Of a stretch of 64,000 nt of DNA, positions 36,752 to 44,433 are shown piece by piece. A model generated the notes under the pieces. The model was not told the DNA's origin. It did not search any database and saw only the letters and a program-made list of their open reading frames with translations. Positions within the stretch are counted from its first letter, which is position 1. The number at the start of each line of letters is the position of its first letter. Both the position numbers and the translations under genes were made by a program. Where the stretch lies: NCBI RefSeq assembly GCF_014062315.1, contig NZ_JACGLT010000003.1, positions 364,798 to 428,797 of the forward strand, in the 5' to 3' direction. This DNA comes from Gelidibacter maritimus (GTDB taxonomy: Bacteria > Bacteroidota > Bacteroidia > Flavobacteriales > Flavobacteriaceae).

Positions 36752-37048
36752 ATGGCAATTACAAAACAATACTTAAAAAGTAAACCAATTTGCAAAGTGA
36801 CTTTTACGGTACCTGCTGAAGACGCTAAAAGAGTAAGTGTTTTAGGAACATTTAATGAATGGGATGAGAAGAAGGCTTTAGAGCTTAAGAAATTAAAGAA
36901 CGGAACGTTTAAGGGCACTATGAACTTAGAAAAAGACAACTCTTACGAGTTTAGATATCTTATAGATGGTACTTTCACCAACGATGAAGGTGCTGACGAC
37001 TACAAAGTGAATGAGTTTGGAGGAGAAAATGCAGTTTTGAATCTGTAA
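36752..37048 (+). CDS. Small isoamylase early-set (CBM48-like) protein
   Basis: This 98-residue protein is a single early-set/E-set immunoglobulin-like domain, related to the glycogen-binding domain of AMPK-beta and branching enzymes. Segments CKVTFTVPAEDAKRVSVLGTFNEWD and YEFRYLIDGTFTNDEGAD are diagnostic. There is no signal peptide, so it is cytosolic. A glycan-binding or metabolic-regulation role is inferred. It stands alone between the divergent DHFR run and the convergent thyA, with its own promoter and terminator. Confidence 0.85.
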   Translation: MAITKQYLKSKPICKVTFTVPAEDAKRVSVLGTFNEWDEKKALELKKLKNGTFKGTMNLEKDNSYEFRYLIDGTFTNDEGADDYKVNEFGGENAVLNL

Positions 37049-37067
37049 CAGAAGCTTTGAGCTAAAT

Positions 37068-37104
37068 AAAAAAGGTGTTTTCCAATTGGAAAACACCTTT
37101 TTTT
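37068..37104. terminator. Bidirectional terminator between the CBM48-like gene and thyA
   Basis: Bases 37068-37085 and 37086-37103 are a near-perfect inverted repeat centred on CCAATTGG. The stem AAAAAAGGTGTTTTCC pairs with GGAAAACACCTTTTTT. A-run and T-run flanks make it active in both directions. Confidence 0.95.
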
Positions 37105-37183
37105 ATATTAGACCTATCTGAAACTGTATATTTCAGGTGGGGTAGTTCAATAATTATAGGTTTAAACATTTTAGAACAGTTGT

Positions 37184-38008
37184 TTAAACTGCAACCACGC
37201 CTTTGATATGCGGATGCGGATTGTAATCCTCTAAAGTGAAATCTTCAAATTTAAAGTCAAATATGTCTTTAACCTCTGGGTTTAAGACCATCTTTGGAAG
37301 TGGTCTAATCTCGCGGGACAATTGTAGTTCCAGTTGCTCTATGTGGTTATTGTAAATATGGGCATCTCCAAAGGTATGGATAAATTCACCTACCTCATAC
37401 CCACATACTTGTGCCATCATCATCGTGAAAAGCGCATAGGAACCAATATTAAAAGGGACCCCTAAAAAGATATCTGCGCTGCGCTGATAAAGTTGACATG
37501 ACAGTTTACCGTCAGCCACATAAAATTGAAAAAAAGCATGACAAGGAGGGAGTGCCGCTTTTCCGTTGGCCACATTTTCTGAAAATGATTTTGAGGTATC
37601 CGGCAATACTGAAGGGTTCCATGCAGAAACCAACATGCGGCGGCTATTTGGATTGTTTTTAAGGGTGTCCACGATGTCCTTGATCTGATCAATCTCATCA
37701 TCGTTCCAATTGCGCCATTGGTGTCCGTAAACTGGACCTAAATCGCCATCTTCATCCGCCCATTCGTTCCAAATTCTAACACCATTATTATTGAGGTAAT
37801 TGATATTGGTATCGCCTTTTAAGAACCAGAGTAGTTCATAAATAATGGATTTTAAATGTAATTTTTTAGTGGTCACCATCGGAAAACCTTCGCTTAGGTC
37901 AAAACGCATCTGATATCCAAATACACTTTTGGTTCCGGTCCCTGTTCGGTCTCCTTTTTGAGTGCCGTTCTCTAATACATGCTTTACGAGGTCGTGATAT
38001 TGTTTCAT
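37184..38008 (-). CDS. thyA: Thymidylate synthase
   Basis: ThyA makes dTMP from dUMP with methylene-tetrahydrofolate, producing the dihydrofolate that DHFR recycles. The 274-residue protein starts [25 protein letters not shown]; a ten-codon upstream extension (from 38038) is not family-typical. The catalytic Cys lies in [12 protein letters not shown] near residue 155. The dUMP-binding [13 protein letters not shown] and the C-terminal NPHPHIKG are present. It is separated from the DHFR gene by the plus-strand CBM48-like gene. Confidence 0.96.
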   Translation of the reverse strand: MKQYHDLVKHVLENGTQKGDRTGTGTKSVFGYQMRFDLSEGFPMVTTKKLHLKSIIYELLWFLKGDTNINYLNNNGVRIWNEWADEDGDLGPVYGHQWRNWNDDEIDQIKDIVDTLKNNPNSRRMLVSAWNPSVLPDTSKSFSENVANGKAALPPCHAFFQFYVADGKLSCQLYQRSADIFLGVPFNIGSYALFTMMMAQVCGYEVGEFIHTFGDAHIYNNHIEQLELQLSREIRPLPKMVLNPEVKDIFDFKFEDFTLEDYNPHPHIKGVVAV

Positions 38009-38438
38009 GTTTACTTCCCACGAAAATGGGAATTTCATTAAATTAAACGTTCATCTTACTTAAAAGCCAAAATTAAAGAAAGTTAAGAACTTCTCGAAGT
38101 GATATGTGTGTTAAAGTTTAAGGTACACGGGTTTGATGGAATGGTTTTCCTCATGCGATTAGTATTGTTCTAATTCATTCACTGGAATGGTTTAAAGAGT
38201 TATAAAAAATAATGGGATGTTCCGATTTATAATGAATTTATATAGGTCCAATCCAACTTCCTAAATAACTAATGAGCTATATATCGAATTATTAAACCAT
38301 TATTTTAAAAAAAACCATTACGTTAACAATGAAGTTTTCAAAACAAACACATTAGTATTATTGTATGATATAAAATTTGAAAATGTATTAATGGAATGAG
38401 CTTATAACATTTGAGATTTCTGCTTTCGCAGGAATTAG
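38009..38438. other. 430-base intergenic region between the nucleoside transporter and thyA
   Basis: This AT-rich region should carry the thyA promoter near 38010-38100, but no perfect TAnnTTTG element is seen on the minus strand. No coding frame, tRNA or CRISPR is visible. Its left end (38416-38435) holds a hairpin next to the transporter stop codon. Confidence 0.6.
38416..38435 (-). repeat. Short TTCCTGCGAAAGCAG-type hairpin after the nucleoside transporter
   Basis: ATTTCTGC (38416-38423) pairs with GCAGGAAT (38428-38435) around loop TTTC. The minus-strand reading AATTCCTGCGAAAGCAGAAAT resembles an element often seen in Bacteroidota intergenic regions. It lies three bases after the transporter stop and may act as a 3' processing or termination signal. 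No T-run follows. Confidence 0.5.
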
Positions 38439-40145
38439 TTAACCAATTATCATTCCTGCAATAGTAGCTGACAATAGTGATGCTATGGTTCCGCCGATAA
38501 GCGCTTTCATTCCAAACTCAGACAAGGTTTTGCGTTGTCCTGGAGCCAAAGAGCCAATCCCGCCAATTTGGATCCCTATGGATGCAAAGTTTGCAAAGCC
38601 ACATAACATATAAGTGGCCATTATAATTGATTTTTCAAACTTCAGGTGGGTTGCGCTGGCTACGTTTTTAAGCTCTGCCAATTGGATGTATCCAACAAAT
38701 TCGCTCGCCACCAACTTGATGCCCAGTAATTGCCCCATAAGTGCCATGTCTTCTTTGGCCACACCAATAAGCCACATTAAGGGGGAGAATATATAACCTA
38801 GAATAAATTCCAAAGAGAGTGCCACATAAGGGGTATTGTTGGCTATTAATGTGTTTAAACCCGTTAAATTTCCAAGTTTCCCAAAGCCATAGTTAATCAT
38901 CGCTATAAAGGCAATAAAAACCAAAAGCATGGCACCCACATTGGCGGCTAATTTCAAGCCTTCAGTAGTCCCGTTGGCAATGGCATCCAATATATTGGAG
39001 CCAATATTTTCCTGTGAAACCGCAATGTCTGTATTTATTGGTTTTTGTTGTGGATATAACATTTTAGAAATCACAATAGCACCAGGAGCGGCCATAACAG
39101 AAGCCGTCAATAAATGTTTGGCATAGAAAAGTTTAAGTGCTTCATCTTCGCCACCCAAAAATCCAATATAAGCTGCCAAAACACCACCAGCAACCGTGGC
39201 CATCCCTCCAATCATGACCAGAAGAATTTCAGATTTGGTCATCTTTTCAAGATAAGCTTTTATCATTAATGGCGCTTCCGTTTGTCCTAAAAAAATATTT
39301 CCGGCAACACTTAAGCTTTCAGCACCAGAAATTTTTAAGAGCTTGGTCAATATCCAAGCCATACCTGCTACTACTTTTTGAATGATACCTAAATAAAACA
39401 ACACAGAGGTTAACGCTGAAAAGAAGATGATAGTTGGCAATACCTGAAACAAAAAGATGAAACCGAAGCTGCTAATATCCATCATTCCTCCAAGTAAAAA
39501 TTCACTTCCTGCTTGCGTAAACTCTAACACCTTGACAAACATTTTTCCAACAATTTCAAATCCGTTCTGTATGAATGGAACCTTCAAAACCCCAATAGCC
39601 AATAGTAATTGTGCTGCCAATCCGAAACCAATTGTTTTCCAATTAATTGCTTTTCTGTTTTGACTCAAAATAAAGGAGAGCAATAGCAAAACAAACATCC
39701 CTAACGCCCCTCGGAGTAGACTGGACATGGTAAAACCCTGGCTTGGTATAATGCTGCTTATTGCGGCGTCTGTGGCCATTATAACGTCCTTAGGTGTAGA
39801 GAATATGTAATTGATATTTTCTTTATGAAGGATTAAAGTTGAATCCGATAAGGTTTTTATTTTAAATCGCTTTATATCTTCAGATGGATTGTCGTAGTAT
39901 AGAATCAGCAATTTGTTTTGGGTAATATAATTGCCAATAGAGGCGCTACTATCCTTTGCTTTTAAATAGAAGTTAAATTCGCCATCAACCAGGTTTAAAA
40001 CATCAGTTTCCGGATCAATATTGTAGAGGTTGACACCTTGATCATCCTGGACAGCCTCAAACTGCCATTTCTTTTCTATGCTTTGTGCTAATGTTGTTGT
40101 TACTCCAAAAAAAATAGCTGTTAAAGCTAAAAAGAAATGTTTCAT
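38439..40145 (-). CDS. nupC: Concentrative nucleoside transporter (NupC/CNT) with secreted N-terminal domain
   Basis: This 568-residue protein imports nucleosides with Na+ or H+ symport. Residues 1-21 are a signal peptide (ending TLAQ). About residues 22-125 form a lipocalin-like beta domain (KKWQFEAVQDDQGVNLYN, then LVDGEFNFYLKAK). From about 140 the CNT fold follows, with about ten helices and the motifs GAESLSVAGNIFLGQTEAPL and LCGFANFASIGIQIGG. The extra domain would be extracytoplasmic. It is the last gene of etfB-etfA-bifunctional nuclease-transporter. Confidence 0.9.
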   Translation of the reverse strand: MKHFFLALTAIFFGVTTTLAQSIEKKWQFEAVQDDQGVNLYNIDPETDVLNLVDGEFNFYLKAKDSSASIGNYITQNKLLILYYDNPSEDIKRFKIKTLSDSTLILHKENINYIFSTPKDVIMATDAAISSIIPSQGFTMSSLLRGALGMFVLLLLSFILSQNRKAINWKTIGFGLAAQLLLAIGVLKVPFIQNGFEIVGKMFVKVLEFTQAGSEFLLGGMMDISSFGFIFLFQVLPTIIFFSALTSVLFYLGIIQKVVAGMAWILTKLLKISGAESLSVAGNIFLGQTEAPLMIKAYLEKMTKSEILLVMIGGMATVAGGVLAAYIGFLGGEDEALKLFYAKHLLTASVMAAPGAIVISKMLYPQQKPINTDIAVSQENIGSNILDAIANGTTEGLKLAANVGAMLLVFIAFIAMINYGFGKLGNLTGLNTLIANNTPYVALSLEFILGYIFSPLMWLIGVAKEDMALMGQLLGIKLVASEFVGYIQLAELKNVASATHLKFEKSIIMATYMLCGFANFASIGIQIGGIGSLAPGQRKTLSEFGMKALIGGTIASLLSATIAGMIIG

Positions 40146-40157
40146 CAGGTAAGTCGT

Positions 40158-40766
40158 TTAGCGTTTGGAGATTTCATCTCTTAGTTTTGCAGCCAGCTCA
40201 TAATCTTCGCTTAAAACTGCTTGCTCCAATAAGGAATGAAGTTCGGCAAGCGTTTTATTTTTATAATCATCTTGAATGGTAGATTCAATTTCTTCGGCAA
40301 CCAGATCATCAAGTAAAATGCTGTCTTGTTGCTCTTCGTCTTTTTGAGGGCTGACCTTCAGATAGATGCCTGCTTTGTCTAAAATATTCTTGTAAGTAAA
40401 TATAGGTGCCTGAAAACGTAATGCTAAGGCAATTGCGTCACTGGTCCGTGCATCGATGATTTCCTCAATTTTATCGCGTTCGCAAATTAAACTCGAATAA
40501 AACACACCATCAACCAATTTATGGATGATGACCTGTTTGACAACAATATCAAATCGATCGGCAAAATTTTTAAAAAGATCGTGGGTCAATGGGCGCGGTG
40601 GACGGATTTCCTTTTCGAGAGCAATAGCAATAGATTGAGCCTCAAAAGCACCAATGACAATTGGGAGTTTACGATCGCCATCTACTTCATTTAAAATTAG
40701 GGCATACGCACCATTCTGCGTTTGGCTATAGGATATTCCTTTTATGTTTAATCGGACTAAACTCAT
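40158..40766 (-). CDS. Bifunctional nuclease family protein (DUF151) with UvrB/UvrC motif
   Basis: The 202-residue cytosolic protein has an N-terminal DUF151/BFN domain (residues 1 to about 130: LPIVIGAFEAQSIAIALE, RPLTHDL, DARTSDAIALALR). A C-terminal UvrB/UvrC helical motif (about 170-200, LHSLLEQAVLSEDYELAAKLRDEI) follows. Plant BFN1-like members cleave DNA and RNA; bacterial members are poorly characterised. It lies 12 bases before the nucleoside transporter and about 196 bases after etfA, an interval with an inverted repeat. A nucleic-acid turnover and nucleoside uptake pairing is an inference. Confidence 0.88.
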   Translation of the reverse strand: MSLVRLNIKGISYSQTQNGAYALILNEVDGDRKLPIVIGAFEAQSIAIALEKEIRPPRPLTHDLFKNFADRFDIVVKQVIIHKLVDGVFYSSLICERDKIEEIIDARTSDAIALALRFQAPIFTYKNILDKAGIYLKVSPQKDEEQQDSILLDDLVAEEIESTIQDDYKNKTLAELHSLLEQAVLSEDYELAAKLRDEISKR

Positions 40767-40866
40767 ATAAAATAAAAAACAAATAACTGCTTAAATTAGG
40801 ACTTTACCAACTGTGATCACGATAATTTTTTGGGAAGACCCCAAAGAAAAAAGATTGTGAAAATTT

Positions 40867-40919
40867 TTGCCACAAATACATGAATCCTATTTCGGATTTT
40901 AGTCATGTATTTATGGCAA
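40867..40919. repeat. Imperfect inverted repeat between etfA and the nuclease gene
   Basis: Bases 40867-40887 and 40894-40919 are inverted copies. The stem covers TTGCCA.AAATACATGA with one mismatch at the sixth or seventh base and a short inner ATCC/GGAT pair. A six-base loop TATTTC closes it. It would form a long hairpin inside the etf-nuclease transcript. A T-run is absent on either side, so it is not a simple terminator. Confidence 0.75.
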
Positions 40920-40962
40920 CTAATTTTTGTACCAGTCGCATTGCTGCTACAAGTTAAGAAAT

Positions 40963-41925
40963 TTAACTGTTTTGCGCCTTAAATTCCTTTATTTTTTCCG
41001 TGAGTTTCGGAACAACTTCAAAAGCATCTCCAACAACACCGTAGTCTGCGGCTTTGAAAAATGGAGCTTCTGGGTCTGTATTGATCACTACTTTTACTTT
41101 AGAGGCATTGATACCTGCTAAGTGTTGTATAGCTCCCGAGATGCCAATGGCAATATATAAATTTGCCGCTACTGGTTTTCCTGTTTGACCCACGTGCTCA
41201 CCATGAGGTCTCCAACCTAAGTCAGAAACTGGTTTTGAACAGGCTGTGGCTGCACCCAGAACTTCAGCCAAATCTTCAATCATTCCCCAATTTTCAGGAC
41301 CTTTCAATCCGCGCCCGCCAGAGACAACAATTTCAGCGTCTGCAATAGTTACGGTATTGGTGGCCTTGTCCACGGATTCTACCTGAACACCGCTTTCTGG
41401 AATGGATGGCGAAAATTCTTCGGAAGCTGCACTGGCAGAATTTTCTTTTAGGCCAAAGGCATTTTTAGAAACACCTACAATTTTTACATCCGTCTCAATT
41501 GTTGAAAAAACAAATGCTTTATTAGTAAAAGCAGTACGCTTTACGGTAAATGGCGAAGCGCTTGTTGGCGCTTCCACCACATTAGAGGCATAGCCGGCGT
41601 CTAAACCAACTGCCAATAACGGCGCAAGATATTTGCTGTCTGCACTTGAACTGACCACAACCACTTTTGTCTCTTCTTTTTCTGCCGCTTGTTGGATAAC
41701 GTCGGCATAGACCTTAGCATTAAAAGTGTCTAATTTTGAATCGTTTACTTTTAATACTTTGTCCACTCCGTAGGTGCCCAATTCTGAAACCTCATCGGCA
41801 TTAATGGTGATTGCAGTTACTGTCGTCCCCATTTGGTCCGCAACAGCTTTTGCGTAAGATGCCACTTCAAAAGCAACTTTCTTGAATTTTCCTTCTTCTG
41901 ATTCTGTATATACTAAAACTGACAT
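40963..41925 (-). CDS. etfA: Electron transfer flavoprotein alpha subunit
   Basis: EtfA with EtfB carries electrons from acyl-CoA dehydrogenases to the ETF-quinone oxidoreductase. The 320-residue protein has the C-terminal FAD domain with SGGRGLKGPENWGMIEDLAEVLGA, GWRPHGEHVGQTGKPVAANLYIAIGISGAIQHLAG and VVINTDPEAPFFKAADYG. It is downstream of etfB with a 119-base gap filled by repeat-like DNA. It belongs to the etfB-etfA-nuclease-nupC run. Confidence 0.96.
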   Translation of the reverse strand: MSVLVYTESEEGKFKKVAFEVASYAKAVADQMGTTVTAITINADEVSELGTYGVDKVLKVNDSKLDTFNAKVYADVIQQAAEKEETKVVVVSSSADSKYLAPLLAVGLDAGYASNVVEAPTSASPFTVKRTAFTNKAFVFSTIETDVKIVGVSKNAFGLKENSASAASEEFSPSIPESGVQVESVDKATNTVTIADAEIVVSGGRGLKGPENWGMIEDLAEVLGAATACSKPVSDLGWRPHGEHVGQTGKPVAANLYIAIGISGAIQHLAGINASKVKVVINTDPEAPFFKAADYGVVGDAFEVVPKLTEKIKEFKAQNS

Positions 41926-41939
41926 AATCTTTTATTTTT

Positions 41940-42042
41940 TCCTCACCCCGAGCCCTCTCCAAAGGAAAGGCACGTTAGGGCTTTGTTAATATTATTTATT
42001 CTTACCTCAACAGTTCCCCTCTTTTGGAGGGGTTAGGGGATG
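41940..42042 (-). repeat. GC-rich interspersed repeat between etfB and etfA
   Basis: The interval holds two hairpins unlike the AT-rich surroundings. On the minus strand one is CCCCTCCAAAAGAGGGG (stem CCCCTC/GAGGGG), preceded by TAACC. The other is GCCTTTCCTTTGGAGAGGGC. Sequences of this type recur in many Bacteroidota intergenic regions and look like dispersed elements. It could affect the relative expression of EtfB and EtfA. Confidence 0.75.
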
Positions 42043-42044
42043 AT

Positions 42045-42791
42045 TTATATCACCTTCGCCTCATTGTGAAGCAAGTTCACCAACTCATCCAAATTATCTG
42101 GAGACACCATTTTTACGCTGCCTTTTGGCTCAGGTTTTTCAAACTTGACCGTTGTTGTTTCTTTAGTCGCTTCAACTGGCTCAACAACATTTAAGGGCTT
42201 TTTACGAGCTTGCATAATACCCCTCATGTTCGGAATACGGAGATCACTCTCTTCTACCAAACCTTTCTGCCCACCGATAACCAAAGGTAACGATGTAGAA
42301 ACCGATTCTTTTCCGCCATCAATTTCTCTTGTAGCTTTGGCGTTTGTACCTTCAACCTCAAGACTGATGCAGTTGGTCACAAAATTAGCACCAATAAGCT
42401 CTGCTAACATACCTGGAACCATACCACCATTATAATCAATAGATTCACGGCCAGCAATCACTAAATCATAACCACCTTCTTTAACTACATTAGCCAATTG
42501 TTTGGCCACTGCAAAACCATCTGTAGCGGGGGTGTTCACACGGATGGCAGTGTCAGCACCAATGGCCAAGGCTTTGCGTAAAGTGGGTTCTGTTTCTGGT
42601 CCGCCAACGTTAACAACGTCAACACTAGCACCTTGTTTTTCTTTAAACCACATGGCGCGGGTTAGGCCAAATTCATCGTTAGGATTGATGACAAATTGAA
42701 CGCCATTAGTATCAAGTTTGCTGTCTCCATCTGTGAAATTAATCTTCGAAGTCGTATCAGGTACGTGACTGATACATACAAGTATTTTCAT
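42045..42791 (-). CDS. etfB: Electron transfer flavoprotein beta subunit
   Basis: The 248-residue EtfB starts MKILVCISHVPDTTSKI. It has the AMP-binding region around VNVGGPETEPTLRKALAIGADTAIRV, then VIAGRESIDYNGGMVPGMLAELIG and the recognition-loop segment containing SDLRIPNMRGIMQARKKPL. It is the first gene of the etf run, and its promoter must lie in the 584-base region upstream. Confidence 0.96.
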   Translation of the reverse strand: MKILVCISHVPDTTSKINFTDGDSKLDTNGVQFVINPNDEFGLTRAMWFKEKQGASVDVVNVGGPETEPTLRKALAIGADTAIRVNTPATDGFAVAKQLANVVKEGGYDLVIAGRESIDYNGGMVPGMLAELIGANFVTNCISLEVEGTNAKATREIDGGKESVSTSLPLVIGGQKGLVEESDLRIPNMRGIMQARKKPLNVVEPVEATKETTTVKFEKPEPKGSVKMVSPDNLDELVNLLHNEAKVI

Positions 42792-43375
42792 GTTTTATAA
42801 TTTTATATATTAGTAGTTTTCTGTTAAAATTGCCACTGAAAACTCTCACCTATTTGAATTGGAGACGAAGTTAATTATTTTAGATGACATACTTACTATG
42901 CGTGCATAATAAATTTTATCGAAAATATGATTTTTGCTCATTTTGTTCTTCAAAAGATGAAAATTGAGCGTAATTCTGCTGATTATTCAAGGTTCAACCA
43001 TCGAGAAGTTAAGTATTCAAAAATAAATTCAGTATGTGATCTGTGTTATGGAGACTTCTTAACTATCCTATATTTCAATAAAAAACAATGTTCTTACTGT
43101 AATCTAGCGCTGTTGACGATTTAAATCAACGGCGGCTTGTTATTTCACTGCTGGCATACAACTAAAACGAAAATCTTTACTAGCGTCAATTGATTGATAT
43201 CCATAATTATATGAAACTTTAAAGGGTTCAGGTTTATTCGCTTAAAAATGTTGTTATTTTATTCTCAATAATTGTTACTTTTGCTACTTGATTTATAACA
43301 TTAACTAAAAAAGTTCTTCCCATTGGGGCGAATGGGCAAATTGCCTGCACGAGCCAAGGTGAAGCGAAGATGTGA
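42792..43375. other. 584-base divergent intergenic region between etfB and pdhB
   Basis: The region carries the etfB promoter (left) and the pdhB promoter (TACTTTTG at 43276-43283). A weak inverted repeat GCTCATTTT/AAAATTGAGC lies near 42934-42968. One 65-codon frame (42927-43124, plus) contains two Cys-x2-Cys pairs but has no RBS, promoter or known family, so I do not call it a gene. The sequence looks like old, degraded intergenic DNA. Confidence 0.6.
43276..43283 (+). promoter_or_regulatory. Bacteroidota -7 promoter element upstream of pdhB
   Basis: TACTTTTG matches TAnnTTTG exactly. The start codon lies 93 bases downstream, giving an 85-base leader. A TTG is found about 22 bases upstream, slightly farther than usual. 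Confidence 0.55.
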
Positions 43376-44353
43376 ATGAAGACAATTCAATTTAGAGAAG
43401 CAATCTGTGAGGCCATGAGCGAAGAAATGCGCCGTGACGAGACCGTTTATTTAATGGGTGAGGAAGTTGCAGAATATAATGGTGCTTATAAAGCATCAAA
43501 AGGAATGTTGGACGAGTTTGGAGACAAACGTGTGATTGATACGCCAATTGCAGAACTTGGTTTTGCGGGAATTGCTATCGGATCTACCATGACAGGCTGT
43601 CGCCCTATTGTAGAGTATATGACCTTTAACTTCTGTTTGGTTGGGATTGATCAAATTATTAATAACGCTGCCAAGATCAGGCAAATGTCAGGTGGGCAGT
43701 TTCCTTGCCCTATCGTGTTTAGAGGGCCAACCGCTTCTGCAGGTCAGTTAGGGGCAACGCATTCTCAGGCTTTTGAAAACTGGTTTGCCAATACCCCAGG
43801 ACTAAAAGTAGTGGTGCCATCAACACCTTATGACGCCAAAGGGCTTTTAAAATCGGCTATTCGTGATGATGATCCCGTTATTTTCATGGAAAGTGAGCAA
43901 ATGTACGGAGATAAAGGTGAAGTGCCAGAAGGAGAATATACCATTCCGTTGGGTGTGGCTGAAGTGAAGCGTGAAGGTACCGATGTAACTATCGTATCTT
44001 TTGGAAAAATTATTAAGGAAGCTTTTAAAGCTGCAGAAGCATTGGAAAAGGACGGAATTTCGTGTGAAATCATCGATTTGAGAACCGTACGTCCTTTAGA
44101 CAAACAAACCATCTTAACCTCGGTAAAGAAAACGAACAGATTAGTTGTTTTAGAGGAAGCATGGCCTTTTGGAAACATCGCAACAGAAATAACTTATATT
44201 GTTCAATCAGAAGCTTTTGACTATTTGGATGCTCCGGTTGTAAAAATCAATACTGCTGATACCCCAGCGCCATATTCACCAAATCTATTTAAAGAGTGGT
44301 TGCCAAATAGCGACGAGGTAGTTAAAGCGGTTAAAAAAGTCATGTATAAATAA
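43376..44353 (+). CDS. pdhB: Pyruvate dehydrogenase E1 component, beta subunit
   Basis: PdhB with PdhA decarboxylates pyruvate on thiamine diphosphate for acetyl-CoA supply. The 325-residue protein has GEEVAEYNGAYKASKGML (about 26-43), VIDTPIAELGFAGIAIG, GPTASAGQLGATHSQAFENWFANTPGLKVV and the C-terminal NLFKEWLPNSDEVVKAVKKVMYK. The alpha subunit is not in the window, consistent with the separate pdhA-pdhC locus of flavobacteria. It is followed by DUF5686 after 80 bases with a non-terminator hairpin. Confidence 0.95.
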   Translation: MKTIQFREAICEAMSEEMRRDETVYLMGEEVAEYNGAYKASKGMLDEFGDKRVIDTPIAELGFAGIAIGSTMTGCRPIVEYMTFNFCLVGIDQIINNAAKIRQMSGGQFPCPIVFRGPTASAGQLGATHSQAFENWFANTPGLKVVVPSTPYDAKGLLKSAIRDDDPVIFMESEQMYGDKGEVPEGEYTIPLGVAEVKREGTDVTIVSFGKIIKEAFKAAEALEKDGISCEIIDLRTVRPLDKQTILTSVKKTNRLVVLEEAWPFGNIATEITYIVQSEAFDYLDAPVVKINTADTPAPYSPNLFKEWLPNSDEVVKAVKKVMYK

Positions 44354-44359
44354 AACCAT

Positions 44360-44382
44360 TTCCGATACGATAGTTATCGGAA
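44360..44382 (+). other. Hairpin after pdhB
   Basis: TTCCGATA (44360-44367) pairs perfectly with TATCGGAA (44375-44382) across a seven-base loop. It lacks a T-run. It may mark transcript processing between pdhB and the DUF5686 gene. Confidence 0.5.
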
Positions 44383-44433
44383 GTGCGTTATCATAACTTC
44401 ATTGGCACTAGTGTTGATGAAGTTTTTTGTCTT

